Shown: positions 1-6,850 of the stretch, piece after piece
How positions within the stretch are numbered: position 1 is the stretch's first letter
Layout of the letters: the number at the start of each line of letters is the position of its first letter
NCBI GenBank assembly: GCA_021129875.1
Contig: JAJOKK010000049.1
Coordinates: forward strand, 1 to 8,991
Origin: Candidatus Bipolaricaulota bacterium
GTDB lineage: Bacteria > Bipolaricaulota > Bipolaricaulia > UBA7950 > UBA9294
Direction of reading: 5' to 3'
Length of the DNA stretch: 8,991 nt
Made by a program: the position numbers and the translations under genes
The notes under the pieces: generated by a model
Database searches by the model: none
What the model saw: only the letters and a program-made list of their open reading frames with translations
Told to the model about the DNA's origin: nothing

Positions 1-441
1 TGCAAAGATGCTTGTCCAAAGCCCGCCCGAAGGGCGCTAAGTTCATATTGGCTGAAATGTGGCAAATCCAAAACCATAGATTGACACTGATCAGAGAACA
101 TCTTTCTTCATTCATCGCTCCGGCCTCTTGGCCGACTATAATCCGTGCGAGTCGGTCTCCATCCGTGGTTCTTTCCTCCCCCCGGACGCGGTTCAGGGAT
201 GGGTTTACTGAATACGTACGTGGAGAATCTAGCGCGTAAATTCGCAAAATAATGAGTTAAACCAGCAACGCCGCAGCTACAGACGAAGATACACATGGTC
301 TGCCTCGGACATATTGCGTGCTTTGTCTGTTTCTGCGGCAAAGATCCGCAAGTGCCCGGCGAATCCAAAGTTCGCCGCACCGTCCGGCCCTGGCGATGCT
401 GACGGTGCGCCTACAGCCGTATTCTATCGCGCCACGCGCTC
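1..441. other. Gene-poor region with small stem-loops
   Basis: I see no convincing gene here. Short open frames exist on both strands, but none has a good ribosome binding site, a recognisable domain or coding-like composition. A TATAAT hexamer at 137-142 (plus strand) has no matching -35 at 16-18 bp, and a TTGACA at 81-86 has no matching -10. Small stem-loops occur at 24-36 (CGCCC/GGGCG, loop GAA), 121-134 (CGGCC/GGCCG, loop TCTT), 334-350, 357-377 and 376-409. The last three lie just 3' of the minus-strand ABC gene. The 24-36 hairpin, read leftward, is followed by GGCTTTGG, a poor U-tract. The region is probably an intergenic or 3' flank. Confidence 0.5.
376..409 (-). terminator. Hairpin downstream of the ABC ATPase gene (possible terminator)
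   Basis: There is a perfect 9-bp inverted repeat, CGCACCGTC (376-384) and GACGGTGCG (401-409), with a 16-nt loop, starting 32 nt past the TAA of the ABC ATPase gene on the minus strand. The sequence following it on that strand (GAACTTTGGATT) is only weakly U-rich, so it does not fit a classical Rho-independent terminator well. It could instead be a 3'-end-stabilising or Rho-associated hairpin. A second hairpin (357-377, CGGCGAA/TTCGCCG) abuts it, sharing two bases. Confidence 0.3.
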
Positions 442-1518
442 TTATAGGATCGTGTTCTCGCTCCCTCGATCGAACAGGTGGACCGTGTTTATGTCGACCA
501 CGAGCTTGATCGTTGAGTCGATCTCTACCGTCTGATGCGGGTCAAGGTTCGCCACGATCTGCTCTCCGCCGCAGTCGGCGTAGACCAGAAGCGCGTTCCC
601 TAACGGTTCGGTAACTAGTACCTTCGCTTCAACCAGGTTCTCACCGTCGGAGACCGGGCCGGAGAAGTTTTCTGGTCGGATACCGAGGACAACCTCACCC
701 TGAATATCCATCTCCTGCGGATTTGGGATGTCCAGACGGAACTCCTTGCCGACCAGATTAATTCTTCCATTCTCAGAGTTCGCGCGGGCTTGCAGGAAGT
801 TCATCGCCGGGCTCCCGATGAATCCCGCCACGAACCGGTTCGCCGGATGGTCATAGGTAGACTGCGGCGAGTCATACTGGTGGATCACTCCGTCCTTCAT
901 CACCGCGATCTTGCTCCCCAGGGTCATCGCCTCCACCTGATCGTGCGTTACGTAGACCGTCGTCGTCTTCAGCTTGTGATGTAGCTGCTCGAGTTCGGTC
1001 CTCATCTGCACCCTCAACTTGGCGTCCAGGTTGGAGAGCGGCTCGTCGAACAGAAAGACCTTGGGGTCGCGGACGATCGCTCGCCCTACCGCCACCCGCT
1101 GGCGCTGCCCGCCGGAGAGTTCCCTCGGCTTGCTCTTCAGCTTCTCCGTAATCCCCAGAAGATCCGCTACCTCGTTCACCCGTCGCCCAATCTCCGCCTT
1201 CGGCATCTTCCGCAGCTTCAGCCCGAACGCCATGTTGTTGTAAACGTCCATGTGCGGATAGAGCGCGTAGTTCTGGAAGACCATGGCGATATCCCGATCC
1301 TTCGGCGGGACCTGGTTTACCACCCGTTCTCCAATCCGGATCTCCCCGTCGGTTGCTTCCTCTAACCCAGCAATCATCCGTAATGTTGTCGTTTTTCCAC
1401 ATCCTGAGGGGCCGACCAATACGGTGAACGCCCCATCCTCTACCTTGAGATCGATCGCATCGACCGCGACAAAATCACCAAACTTTTTCGTGATCTTCTC
1501 AAGCTTTACTTCTGCCAT
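442..1518 (-). CDS. ABC transporter ATP-binding protein, MalK/UgpC/MsmX family
   Basis: This is the cytoplasmic ATPase of a carbohydrate-type (CUT1) ABC importer; it would hydrolyse ATP to drive uptake through a permease pair. The motifs are intact (numbering from the upstream GTG at 1521): Walker A GPSGCGKT (37-44), Q-loop Q83 in VFQNYALYPH, signature LSGGQ (135-139), Walker B VFLFDE (155-160), D-loop SNLD (163-166) and H-loop H193 in VTHD. After residue 235 come the MalK-type regulatory OB/TOBE domains, with the typical IRPENF at 281-286. The length, 358-359 aa, is normal for the family. I chose ATG at 1518 over GTG at 1521 because AGGAGG (1528-1523) is 4 nt from the ATG but only 1 nt from the GTG. 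No permease or binding protein lies within view, so the substrate is unknown. A shared ATPase serving several importers, as MsmX does in Bacillus, is possible (inference). Confidence 0.95.
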   Translation of the reverse strand: MAEVKLEKITKKFGDFVAVDAIDLKVEDGAFTVLVGPSGCGKTTTLRMIAGLEEATDGEIRIGERVVNQVPPKDRDIAMVFQNYALYPHMDVYNNMAFGLKLRKMPKAEIGRRVNEVADLLGITEKLKSKPRELSGGQRQRVAVGRAIVRDPKVFLFDEPLSNLDAKLRVQMRTELEQLHHKLKTTTVYVTHDQVEAMTLGSKIAVMKDGVIHQYDSPQSTYDHPANRFVAGFIGSPAMNFLQARANSENGRINLVGKEFRLDIPNPQEMDIQGEVVLGIRPENFSGPVSDGENLVEAKVLVTEPLGNALLVYADCGGEQIVANLDPHQTVEIDSTIKLVVDINTVHLFDRGSENTIL

Positions 1519-1522
1519 CACG

Positions 1523-1528
1523 CCTCCT
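1523..1528 (-). promoter_or_regulatory. Shine-Dalgarno that decides the ABC ATPase start
   Basis: A perfect AGGAGG on the minus strand precedes tandem GTG-ATG codons. Spacing is 1 nt to the GTG (1521) and 4 nt to the ATG (1518). Only the ATG is reasonably placed, so the protein most likely begins MAEVKLEK. Confidence 0.6.
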
Positions 1529-1569
1529 GCTTTTTGTGCTTCTTCCTACTCGCTCCATCCTGCATCGTA

Positions 1570-1598
1570 AGTATACTACACCCGTTCGGTAGAGGGAA
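1570..1598 (-). promoter_or_regulatory. Weak candidate promoter for the ABC ATPase gene
   Basis: On the minus strand, TATACT (1575-1570) is a 5/6 match to the -10 consensus about 50 nt upstream of the ATPase start. The hexamer 17 bp upstream, TTCCCT (1598-1593), is a poor -35. No clear terminator of the preceding operon is visible in 1522-1710, so read-through from that operon is an alternative way to transcribe the ATPase gene. Confidence 0.3.
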
Positions 1599-1710
1599 AT
1601 CCCCCTGCCGATCAACGTCGATATCGCGCGCTTATGAACACAGATTGGGCTCTTTTCCCCTTCCCATTAACGCAAGCATCCAATCCGTCCCTAAAGCAAA
1701 ATTGATCGCA

Positions 1711-2202
1711 TCAAAGCGCGCGCCTAGATCGTCCCTCTTTCTGGTGCATTAGCTTGGCAGCATGATGGACCGCATCGACAATCTTTACGTAGCCGGTGCA
1801 GCGACAGAGGTTCCCGGTAAGCGCAGATGTGATCTCCTGATCGCTCGGGGCGGGGTTGCTTTTCAGGAGCGCGTAGGTCGAAACGATGAATCCGGGGGTG
1901 CAGAAGCCGCATTGCACCGCGCCCTCCTCCACGAACGCCTGCTGGATTGGGTGAAGGGTGTTCCCCTTTGAAATCCCTTCGACGGTGAGGATCTCCTTCC
2001 CATCGACCTGTGCAGCAAGGATAAGGCAGGAATTGACCGCCTGCCCGTCGAGAAGGACGGTGCACGCTCCGCACTCCCCTTCGCCACACCCTTCCTTGGT
2101 TCCGGTGAGGTGGAGCCCGTCGCGCAACAGGTCGAGCAGGCGCATGTCCGCCTCGATCTCCCGCTCGACCGGTCTTCCGTTGACGATGATCCGTATCTGC
2201 AT
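1711..2202 (-). CDS. [2Fe-2S] iron-sulfur subunit of a xanthine dehydrogenase-type molybdenum hydroxylase (XdhC/CoxS-like)
   Basis: This is a small electron-transfer subunit of molybdenum hydroxylases (xanthine dehydrogenase, CO dehydrogenase CoxS, nicotinate or purine hydroxylases). It carries two [2Fe-2S] clusters that pass electrons from the molybdopterin site to FAD. The N-terminal plant-ferredoxin-like domain has C39, C44, C47 (CGEGECGAC) and C59. The C-terminal helical domain has C98, C101 (QCGFCTPG) and C133, C135 (CRCTGY). All eight ligands are present, and 163 aa is a normal family length. It is the last gene of the ssnA-ygfK operon, 9 nt after the PLP enzyme, and its Shine-Dalgarno overlaps that gene's stop codon. 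Oddly, neither the large molybdopterin subunit nor the FAD subunit is next to it: the next gene downstream is an unrelated ABC ATPase. The substrate is therefore unknown; the partners may be encoded elsewhere. Confidence 0.93.
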   Translation of the reverse strand: MQIRIIVNGRPVEREIEADMRLLDLLRDGLHLTGTKEGCGEGECGACTVLLDGQAVNSCLILAAQVDGKEILTVEGISKGNTLHPIQQAFVEEGAVQCGFCTPGFIVSTYALLKSNPAPSDQEITSALTGNLCRCTGYVKIVDAVHHAAKLMHQKEGRSRRAL

Positions 2203-2214
2203 AGGAGCTCCTTA
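2203..2214 (-). promoter_or_regulatory. Coupled stop codon and Shine-Dalgarno before the [2Fe-2S] gene
   Basis: On the minus strand the TAA stop of the PLP enzyme (2214-2212) overlaps AAGGAG (2213-2208), which sits 5 nt before the ATG at 2202. This is the classic arrangement for translational coupling or reinitiation. The Shine-Dalgarno also lies in a perfect 10-bp palindrome, AGGAGCTCCT (2203-2212). Confidence 0.6.
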
Positions 2215-3453
2215 CAGGTGTTCTTTCACCGCAGCGAGGGACGGCTCGATCACGATCGGAGGACCGACCGTTTTTTGTGCGTTTGCGATATCTTTGAGGC
2301 CGTTCCCGGTAACCATCACCGCCACTCTCATTCCAGAGAGTTTCCCCTCTTCGACCAGCTTGATCAAGCCGGCGAACGGCGCCGCTCCGGCCGGTTCGGG
2401 GAAGACCCCGGTCCGGCGGGCCATCAGCGCGATCGCTGCGACGATCTCCTCATCGGTGACTGTGATGTACCAGCCGTTATTCTTTGCCACGTACTTAACC
2501 GCCTTGATGATGTCGCGCGGCTTGCCGACGCAGATGCTGTCGGCGATGGTCTGCGCTTCGATATCCGCAAAGGAGACCTCGCCGCCGGTATATCCTTCAA
2601 ACGCCGCAGCGATCGGGGCCGATCCGGCTGCTTGCACCCCGACCACCTGTGGCGCCCGCTCGATCAGGCCGAGGGTGAGAAGCTCATCAAACCCCTTGCA
2701 GATGCTGCTGATCACCGAGCCGTCCCCTACGCTCACCAGGACAATATCGGGAAGGGCCCACTCGAGCTGCTCGGCCAGTTCAAAGGCTGCGGTCTTCTTC
2801 CCCTCGATGATGTACGGGTTCGATCCGTCCGAACGGCTGTACCAGCCGAACGTCTCCACGGCCTCGGTCGCCAAATCGTAGGTAACGTCGTACGGCCCGA
2901 CGACGACGAAGACTTTTGCCCCGTAGACGAGGAGCTGCGCCACCTTTGCTTCCGGCGCGGCCTTGGGGACGAAGATGATCGGGTCGAGATCGGTCGCCGC
3001 GGCGAACCCGGCGAGCGAACTCGCTGTGTTGCCGGTCGACGCGCAGGCAACGACCTTTCTCTTCAGCTCCTGCGCCTTGATCACCACGAGCGCGCTCGCC
3101 CGGTCCTTGTACGACGCAGTCGGGTTCTGCCCATCATCCTTAATGTAGAGATCGGCCAGGCCGTACTCAGCAGCAAGGGCGGGAAAAGGGTGGACCGGTG
3201 TCCATCCGACGCGTAGCGGCTGGATGAACCGGCGGTCCTCGATCGGTAGGAGCGGGAGGTACCGCCACATTGTGCGCTCGTCGCGCAGACCGCCGAAGGT
3301 ATCGCGTGAAAGGGTTTGCTTCAATCCGTCGTAATCGTAAAGGACCTCAAGCGTCCCGCGGCGTGGACCGCACGTCGGGCAGTGGTACTCGATCTCATGT
3401 TGGGAGAATGCTCGTTCACAGGAGATACAGCGCAGCGTTGTTATCGTTCCCAT
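2212..3453 (-). CDS. Threonine synthase-family PLP-dependent enzyme
   Basis: This is a fold-type II PLP enzyme of the threonine synthase family (class II, archaeal/bacterial type). Canonical threonine synthase converts O-phosphohomoserine to threonine. An N-terminal zinc-ribbon-like element carries C9-x2-C12 and C25-x2-C28. The PLP lysine is K117 in NPTASYKDR (canonical NPTGSFKDR). A substrate/phosphate loop ASTGNTASS follows at 138-146, a glycine-rich PLP-phosphate loop SVGDGS at 241-246, EPAGAA at 353-358 and the family C-terminal TGNGLKD at 382-388. The 413-aa length is normal for the type. ATG at 3453 is preceded by GAGGTG at 5 nt spacing. The gene lies 23 nt after ygfK and 9 nt before the [2Fe-2S] subunit. 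No other threonine-biosynthesis gene is present, so a catabolic role on a different amino-acid substrate is a real alternative (inference). Related ygfK clusters carry ygeX, diaminopropionate ammonia-lyase, a different fold-type II PLP enzyme. Confidence 0.85.
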   Translation of the reverse strand: MGTITTLRCISCERAFSQHEIEYHCPTCGPRRGTLEVLYDYDGLKQTLSRDTFGGLRDERTMWRYLPLLPIEDRRFIQPLRVGWTPVHPFPALAAEYGLADLYIKDDGQNPTASYKDRASALVVIKAQELKRKVVACASTGNTASSLAGFAAATDLDPIIFVPKAAPEAKVAQLLVYGAKVFVVVGPYDVTYDLATEAVETFGWYSRSDGSNPYIIEGKKTAAFELAEQLEWALPDIVLVSVGDGSVISSICKGFDELLTLGLIERAPQVVGVQAAGSAPIAAAFEGYTGGEVSFADIEAQTIADSICVGKPRDIIKAVKYVAKNNGWYITVTDEEIVAAIALMARRTGVFPEPAGAAPFAGLIKLVEEGKLSGMRVAVMVTGNGLKDIANAQKTVGPPIVIEPSLAAVKEHL

Positions 3454-3476
3454 CGTTTCACCTCGAATCAGATCTG

Positions 3477-6400
3477 TTACGGAACAGGCCTTGCGTCCCT
3501 CTTGCCGGGGAGGAGAAACGGAAGCGAGCCTGCGAGTGTCTCGTGGATCAGCGCCATCTCCCCGGCCGGCCTGAGCGATAGTCTCCCGGTAAAGGGCTCT
3601 TTTAGCATCATTTCTATTGTATCAAACCGCGATGATAGGCGGACCTGTACGTGCGCGTTCTCGAAGATCAGGTCCCCGTTTTCGCGCGTAAGCCGCGACC
3701 AGCCGCCCTGCTCGCGCCGATGGAGCGTCTCACCATCCATATAGAAGGCGTTCTCGTTCTCAAGCAGGAAATCGTCCTTCGACAGGAAGAGGCGCGGCTT
3801 CTCCAGATACGGTCTCCCCTGGTATACACAGAACGTGGCGCAGTTACCGCATTCGTTGCAGAGATCGTCCACGTGGATGATCTGCCGGGTCTGTTCGATC
3901 CGGAACGTCTCTTTCCCGACGACGGTCAGCTCTCCGGCCCGGCAGGCGAGCTGGGGGATGAGCAGGTTCACCGGCTGGATAGAACAGGTGTAGTTGGCCC
4001 TATTTGGGCAGACCTCAACACACTTATCACAGATGGTGGAGCACTGCATACAGCGGTCGGCCTCGCTACGCGCTGCATGCTCCGACAGCGTCTTTTCGAC
4101 GAGATCGAACCCGTTGCGTTCTCCAACAGGGATGGCCTGCGGTTTCTGTTGGTTCTCTCGCCTTGCCCTCACCCGTTTTACCTGCCGGATCTCCTCAGCG
4201 GAGAGCGTTGCCGGGCGGGATGGAGGTTGCTCAAAGGGTATGTTGAACCGCGTGCATATCGCCTCCGCCGCCCTGCGGCCGTCGGCGCAGGCCTGGATGA
4301 CGATCGCCGGGCCACGGGCCGCGTCCCCTCCTGCGTAGACGCACCCCCCACCGGCAAGGCCGGTCTTAGAATCGACCTCGATCGCCCCATCCTTTCGCAG
4401 GGAGAGGGCACTCCCATCGAGGAACGTAACCTCAGCACGCTGTCCGATTGCCAGGATGATCGCATCGGCGGCGATCTCAAACTCACTCCCTTCGACCGGG
4501 AGAGGCCGTCGTCGTCCGCCGGAGTCAGGTTTGCCAAGCCTGTTTCTCATGCACTTAAGCGCGGTCACGCGGCCGTCCTGTCGGATGATCTCCACCGGAG
4601 AGACAAGCTCTTCCAGTCTATTTCCCTCAGCGAGAAGGTCTGACAGCTCCTCAGCCTCTGCGGGCATCTCCGCGCGCGTCCGTCGGTAGATGAGCGTGGC
4701 TGGCACGCCGGTCAGCCGGTTCGCTGTCCGCGCTGCATCGATCGCTGTGTTCCCCCCGCCGACCACAAGGACTTTTGATCCGAGAGCAGGCTCCTCGTCC
4801 CGCGCGACCCGCGCGAGGAAGTCGAGGGAGGTGAAGAGACCCTCGCCCTCTATCCCGTCGATCCGGAGCTGCACGTCATTTGGGAAGCCACATGCTACGT
4901 ATACTGCATCGAACCCCTCTTCCAGCAATTTCTCCGGCGGTGCGGTGATCGGATGATCGAGCTCGATCTTGACCCCTAGAGCAACGATTCGGTCGATATC
5001 CTCCTCAACAGTCTCCCGGGGAAGGCGGAAGGTCGGGGCGATGGCGAGCATCCCGCCGGCCACGTCCTTAGCCTCGTAGACAGTCACTGACAGACCGTTT
5101 AGAGCGAGAAAAGCAGCGGCGGAGAGACCGGAGGGACCAGCTCCGATTATTGCGATTTTCCGGCCGTCCTCCCTTATTGCAGAGAGGGTGGCGGTCCCCT
5201 TCTCGACCGCAAAACGTTTGAGCGCCCGGATTGCTACCGGTTCGTCGTAGTTATTCCGCGTGCACGCGGTTTGGCAGAGGTGGGTGCAGATATATCCAGT
5301 CGTCCCAGGGAAAGGATTCCGGCTGAGGATGACTGCAAGTGCGCGATCGTACTCCTTCTTCGCGATCAGCCAGGCGTACTCCGGGACATCCTGGCAGACC
5401 GCGCACTCCACCATACAAGGGGCGGTGATGCAGTCGAAGAGCGGGAGATCGGACGCGACCTTGGGCAGACCGTAAGGATGGTATTCTTTCTTGTACCGAG
5501 GATCCTGCAGCGCGGCGACCGCCGCCTGTTCCAACCGAGCGCGGCGGTCGTATGCCAGCTCGTCCAGACTCGCCGCTCCGTGCGTGCGCATCTCGTTCTC
5601 CAGGTTCTCCAGGTACTGTAACAGCCGGGAATAGCCGCCCGGTTTGAGCAGATCGGAGGCGACCGTCACCGGCCGGGCCCCAGAGGCAAGGATCGTCGTC
5701 ACGTTGAGTGCATCCGCACCGGCAGAGTAAGAGATGTTCAGATCGCCGTCGAACTCCTCGGTCAGCCGGTGGAACAGGTTGATCGTCAGCGGATAGAGGG
5801 GCCGTCCGGACATATACATCTCCTCGCCGGCGAGGTTCTCCTTGTGGTTGCGCATCGCCAGGGTGTTGGAGAGCTTCACCCCGAAGGTCAGACCACGCTC
5901 CGTTGCTATCTGCTGGAGCCTCCTGATCATCTCCATCGCCCGTTCGTACTTCAAGTCGTGCTCGAAGACAGCATTTGGGATCTCGATCTCATGATAGCCC
6001 AAGTCGTCGTGCAGTATCCGCAGCACCGTCTCCCGTCCGAGGAGGGTCGGGTTCAGCTTGACCGTCGTATGCAGCCCCCTATCTTCCAGCAGGTAGCAAG
6101 CGATCTTCTCGATCTCATCCGGAGGGCAGCCGTGCATAGTGGAGAGGGTGACGCTGTTTGTAATCCGGGTAGGGATCTCAATATCGCCGTAGTCGGGAAA
6201 CTTCTGGTTGAGGGTCGTCCGTATGGCGGCAATCTCCTCCGAAGCATCAGCCAGCCGGTCCATAAAGCGGAGCATCGGCTCGCTCTGGATCCCCTCCAGG
6301 TTGTACCCGACGCTCATATTGAAGATCGTGCCGAACCGTGTCGCATCCTCGAACCCGAGGAGCCTGCGGAGGAGATGGATCAACACCCACGCGTTGACGT

Positions 6401-6773
6401 ACTCGCGCGCCGACTGATCGAGCTTCAGCTCCTGCGACCACTCGACATTGTACCCCTCATCCTCCATATCGATGCACGGACGGGGAATCTCCAGCTCATC
6501 CATGATCTGAACCGTCTTCAGTTCGATGAACCGGCCGCCGGAAAGCCAGGCACAGACGATATTCTGCGCCAGCTGGGTATGCGGCCCCGCAGCCGGCCCG
6601 ATCGGCGTCGCAAGGTACTCGCCGAACAGGTCGTCCGTGGCATAGGGGCTGGAATCAGTCGGTCTGTAGAACAGGGAGCGGTCTATTCCGAAGATGCTCC
6701 CGCACCCTTTGTACTCCTGTAAGAGCTGGCGGAGCAGAACGGCAAACGGCTGAACCTTCATCGCGTCGGACAT
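3477..6773 (-). CDS. ygfK: YgfK-type flavo-iron-sulfur oxidoreductase (putative selenate reductase subunit)
   Basis: This is a large cytoplasmic multidomain oxidoreductase related to GltD and dihydropyrimidine dehydrogenase (PreA/PreT). The family is annotated as putative selenate reductase subunit and is linked to anaerobic purine/urate catabolism. Residues 1 to about 420 look like a TIM-barrel (dihydroorotate dehydrogenase-like) region. A cysteine-rich Fer4_20-like domain follows (C448, C453, C457, C460, then C496, C500, C504). An FAD Rossmann motif GAGPSG (544-549) with acidic E567, an NAD(P)H motif VGGGNTAID (671-679) and the closing FAD motif GGD (815-817) make a GltD-like core. The C-terminus has ferredoxin-like clusters C908, C911, C915, C918, C922 and C972, C975, C978, C982, so several Fe-S centres. 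At 1098 aa it is somewhat longer than the roughly 1030 aa I recall for the E. coli protein. The start is well fixed: AGGAGG 7 nt before the ATG. It is second in the operon, 77 nt after ssnA. The true physiological substrate of the family remains unproven. Confidence 0.93.
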   Translation of the reverse strand: MSDAMKVQPFAVLLRQLLQEYKGCGSIFGIDRSLFYRPTDSSPYATDDLFGEYLATPIGPAAGPHTQLAQNIVCAWLSGGRFIELKTVQIMDELEIPRPCIDMEDEGYNVEWSQELKLDQSAREYVNAWVLIHLLRRLLGFEDATRFGTIFNMSVGYNLEGIQSEPMLRFMDRLADASEEIAAIRTTLNQKFPDYGDIEIPTRITNSVTLSTMHGCPPDEIEKIACYLLEDRGLHTTVKLNPTLLGRETVLRILHDDLGYHEIEIPNAVFEHDLKYERAMEMIRRLQQIATERGLTFGVKLSNTLAMRNHKENLAGEEMYMSGRPLYPLTINLFHRLTEEFDGDLNISYSAGADALNVTTILASGARPVTVASDLLKPGGYSRLLQYLENLENEMRTHGAASLDELAYDRRARLEQAAVAALQDPRYKKEYHPYGLPKVASDLPLFDCITAPCMVECAVCQDVPEYAWLIAKKEYDRALAVILSRNPFPGTTGYICTHLCQTACTRNNYDEPVAIRALKRFAVEKGTATLSAIREDGRKIAIIGAGPSGLSAAAFLALNGLSVTVYEAKDVAGGMLAIAPTFRLPRETVEEDIDRIVALGVKIELDHPITAPPEKLLEEGFDAVYVACGFPNDVQLRIDGIEGEGLFTSLDFLARVARDEEPALGSKVLVVGGGNTAIDAARTANRLTGVPATLIYRRTRAEMPAEAEELSDLLAEGNRLEELVSPVEIIRQDGRVTALKCMRNRLGKPDSGGRRRPLPVEGSEFEIAADAIILAIGQRAEVTFLDGSALSLRKDGAIEVDSKTGLAGGGCVYAGGDAARGPAIVIQACADGRRAAEAICTRFNIPFEQPPSRPATLSAEEIRQVKRVRARRENQQKPQAIPVGERNGFDLVEKTLSEHAARSEADRCMQCSTICDKCVEVCPNRANYTCSIQPVNLLIPQLACRAGELTVVGKETFRIEQTRQIIHVDDLCNECGNCATFCVYQGRPYLEKPRLFLSKDDFLLENENAFYMDGETLHRREQGGWSRLTRENGDLIFENAHVQVRLSSRFDTIEMMLKEPFTGRLSLRPAGEMALIHETLAGSLPFLLPGKRDARPVP

Positions 6774-6780
6774 ACTTAAT

Positions 6781-6786
6781 CCTCCT
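6781..6786 (-). promoter_or_regulatory. Strong Shine-Dalgarno of ygfK
   Basis: A perfect AGGAGG on the minus strand lies 7 nt (ATTAAGT) before the ATG at 6773. It is among the best ribosome binding sites in the window and fixes the ygfK start. Confidence 0.7.
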
Positions 6787-6850
6787 CAGAGCAAAGAGCA
6801 TCCTCGGCCACGATCGAGACCTCGGGGGGAACGATCGATGCGCATGGTGA

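Noticed and set aside
137..142. TATAAT on the plus strand as a promoter -10
   Set aside because: No -35-like hexamer at 16-18 bp upstream and no TGn extension; no gene begins downstream on that strand.
108..380. Minus-strand 90-aa open frame in the left intergenic region
   Set aside because: Low-complexity Arg/Pro composition, no ribosome binding site, and it runs through the stem-loop cluster.
1625..1722. CGCGCGCTT / AAGCGCGCG long-range inverted repeat near the end of the operon
   Set aside because: Arms are about 80 bp apart and made of simple CG alternation, with no U-tract; chance is likely and a terminator is not supported.
1958..3216. Long plus-strand open frames opposite the PLP-enzyme and [2Fe-2S] genes (1958-2881 and 2110-3216)
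   Set aside because: They are antisense to genes with intact catalytic motifs, encode Arg/Pro/Ser-rich low-complexity protein and have no family motif. They are GC-driven shadows.
3651..6722. Long plus-strand frames opposite ygfK (3651-4643 and 5769-6722)
   Set aside because: ygfK on the other strand has all its FAD, NAD(P)H and Fe-S motifs in one uninterrupted frame. The antisense translations show no domain or ribosome binding site of note.
6786..6845. A 19-codon Arg-rich minus-strand frame between ssnA and ygfK whose TGA overlaps the ygfK Shine-Dalgarno
   Set aside because: It has no Shine-Dalgarno of its own and its length is within chance. The stop overlap is suggestive of coupling but not enough to call a leader peptide.
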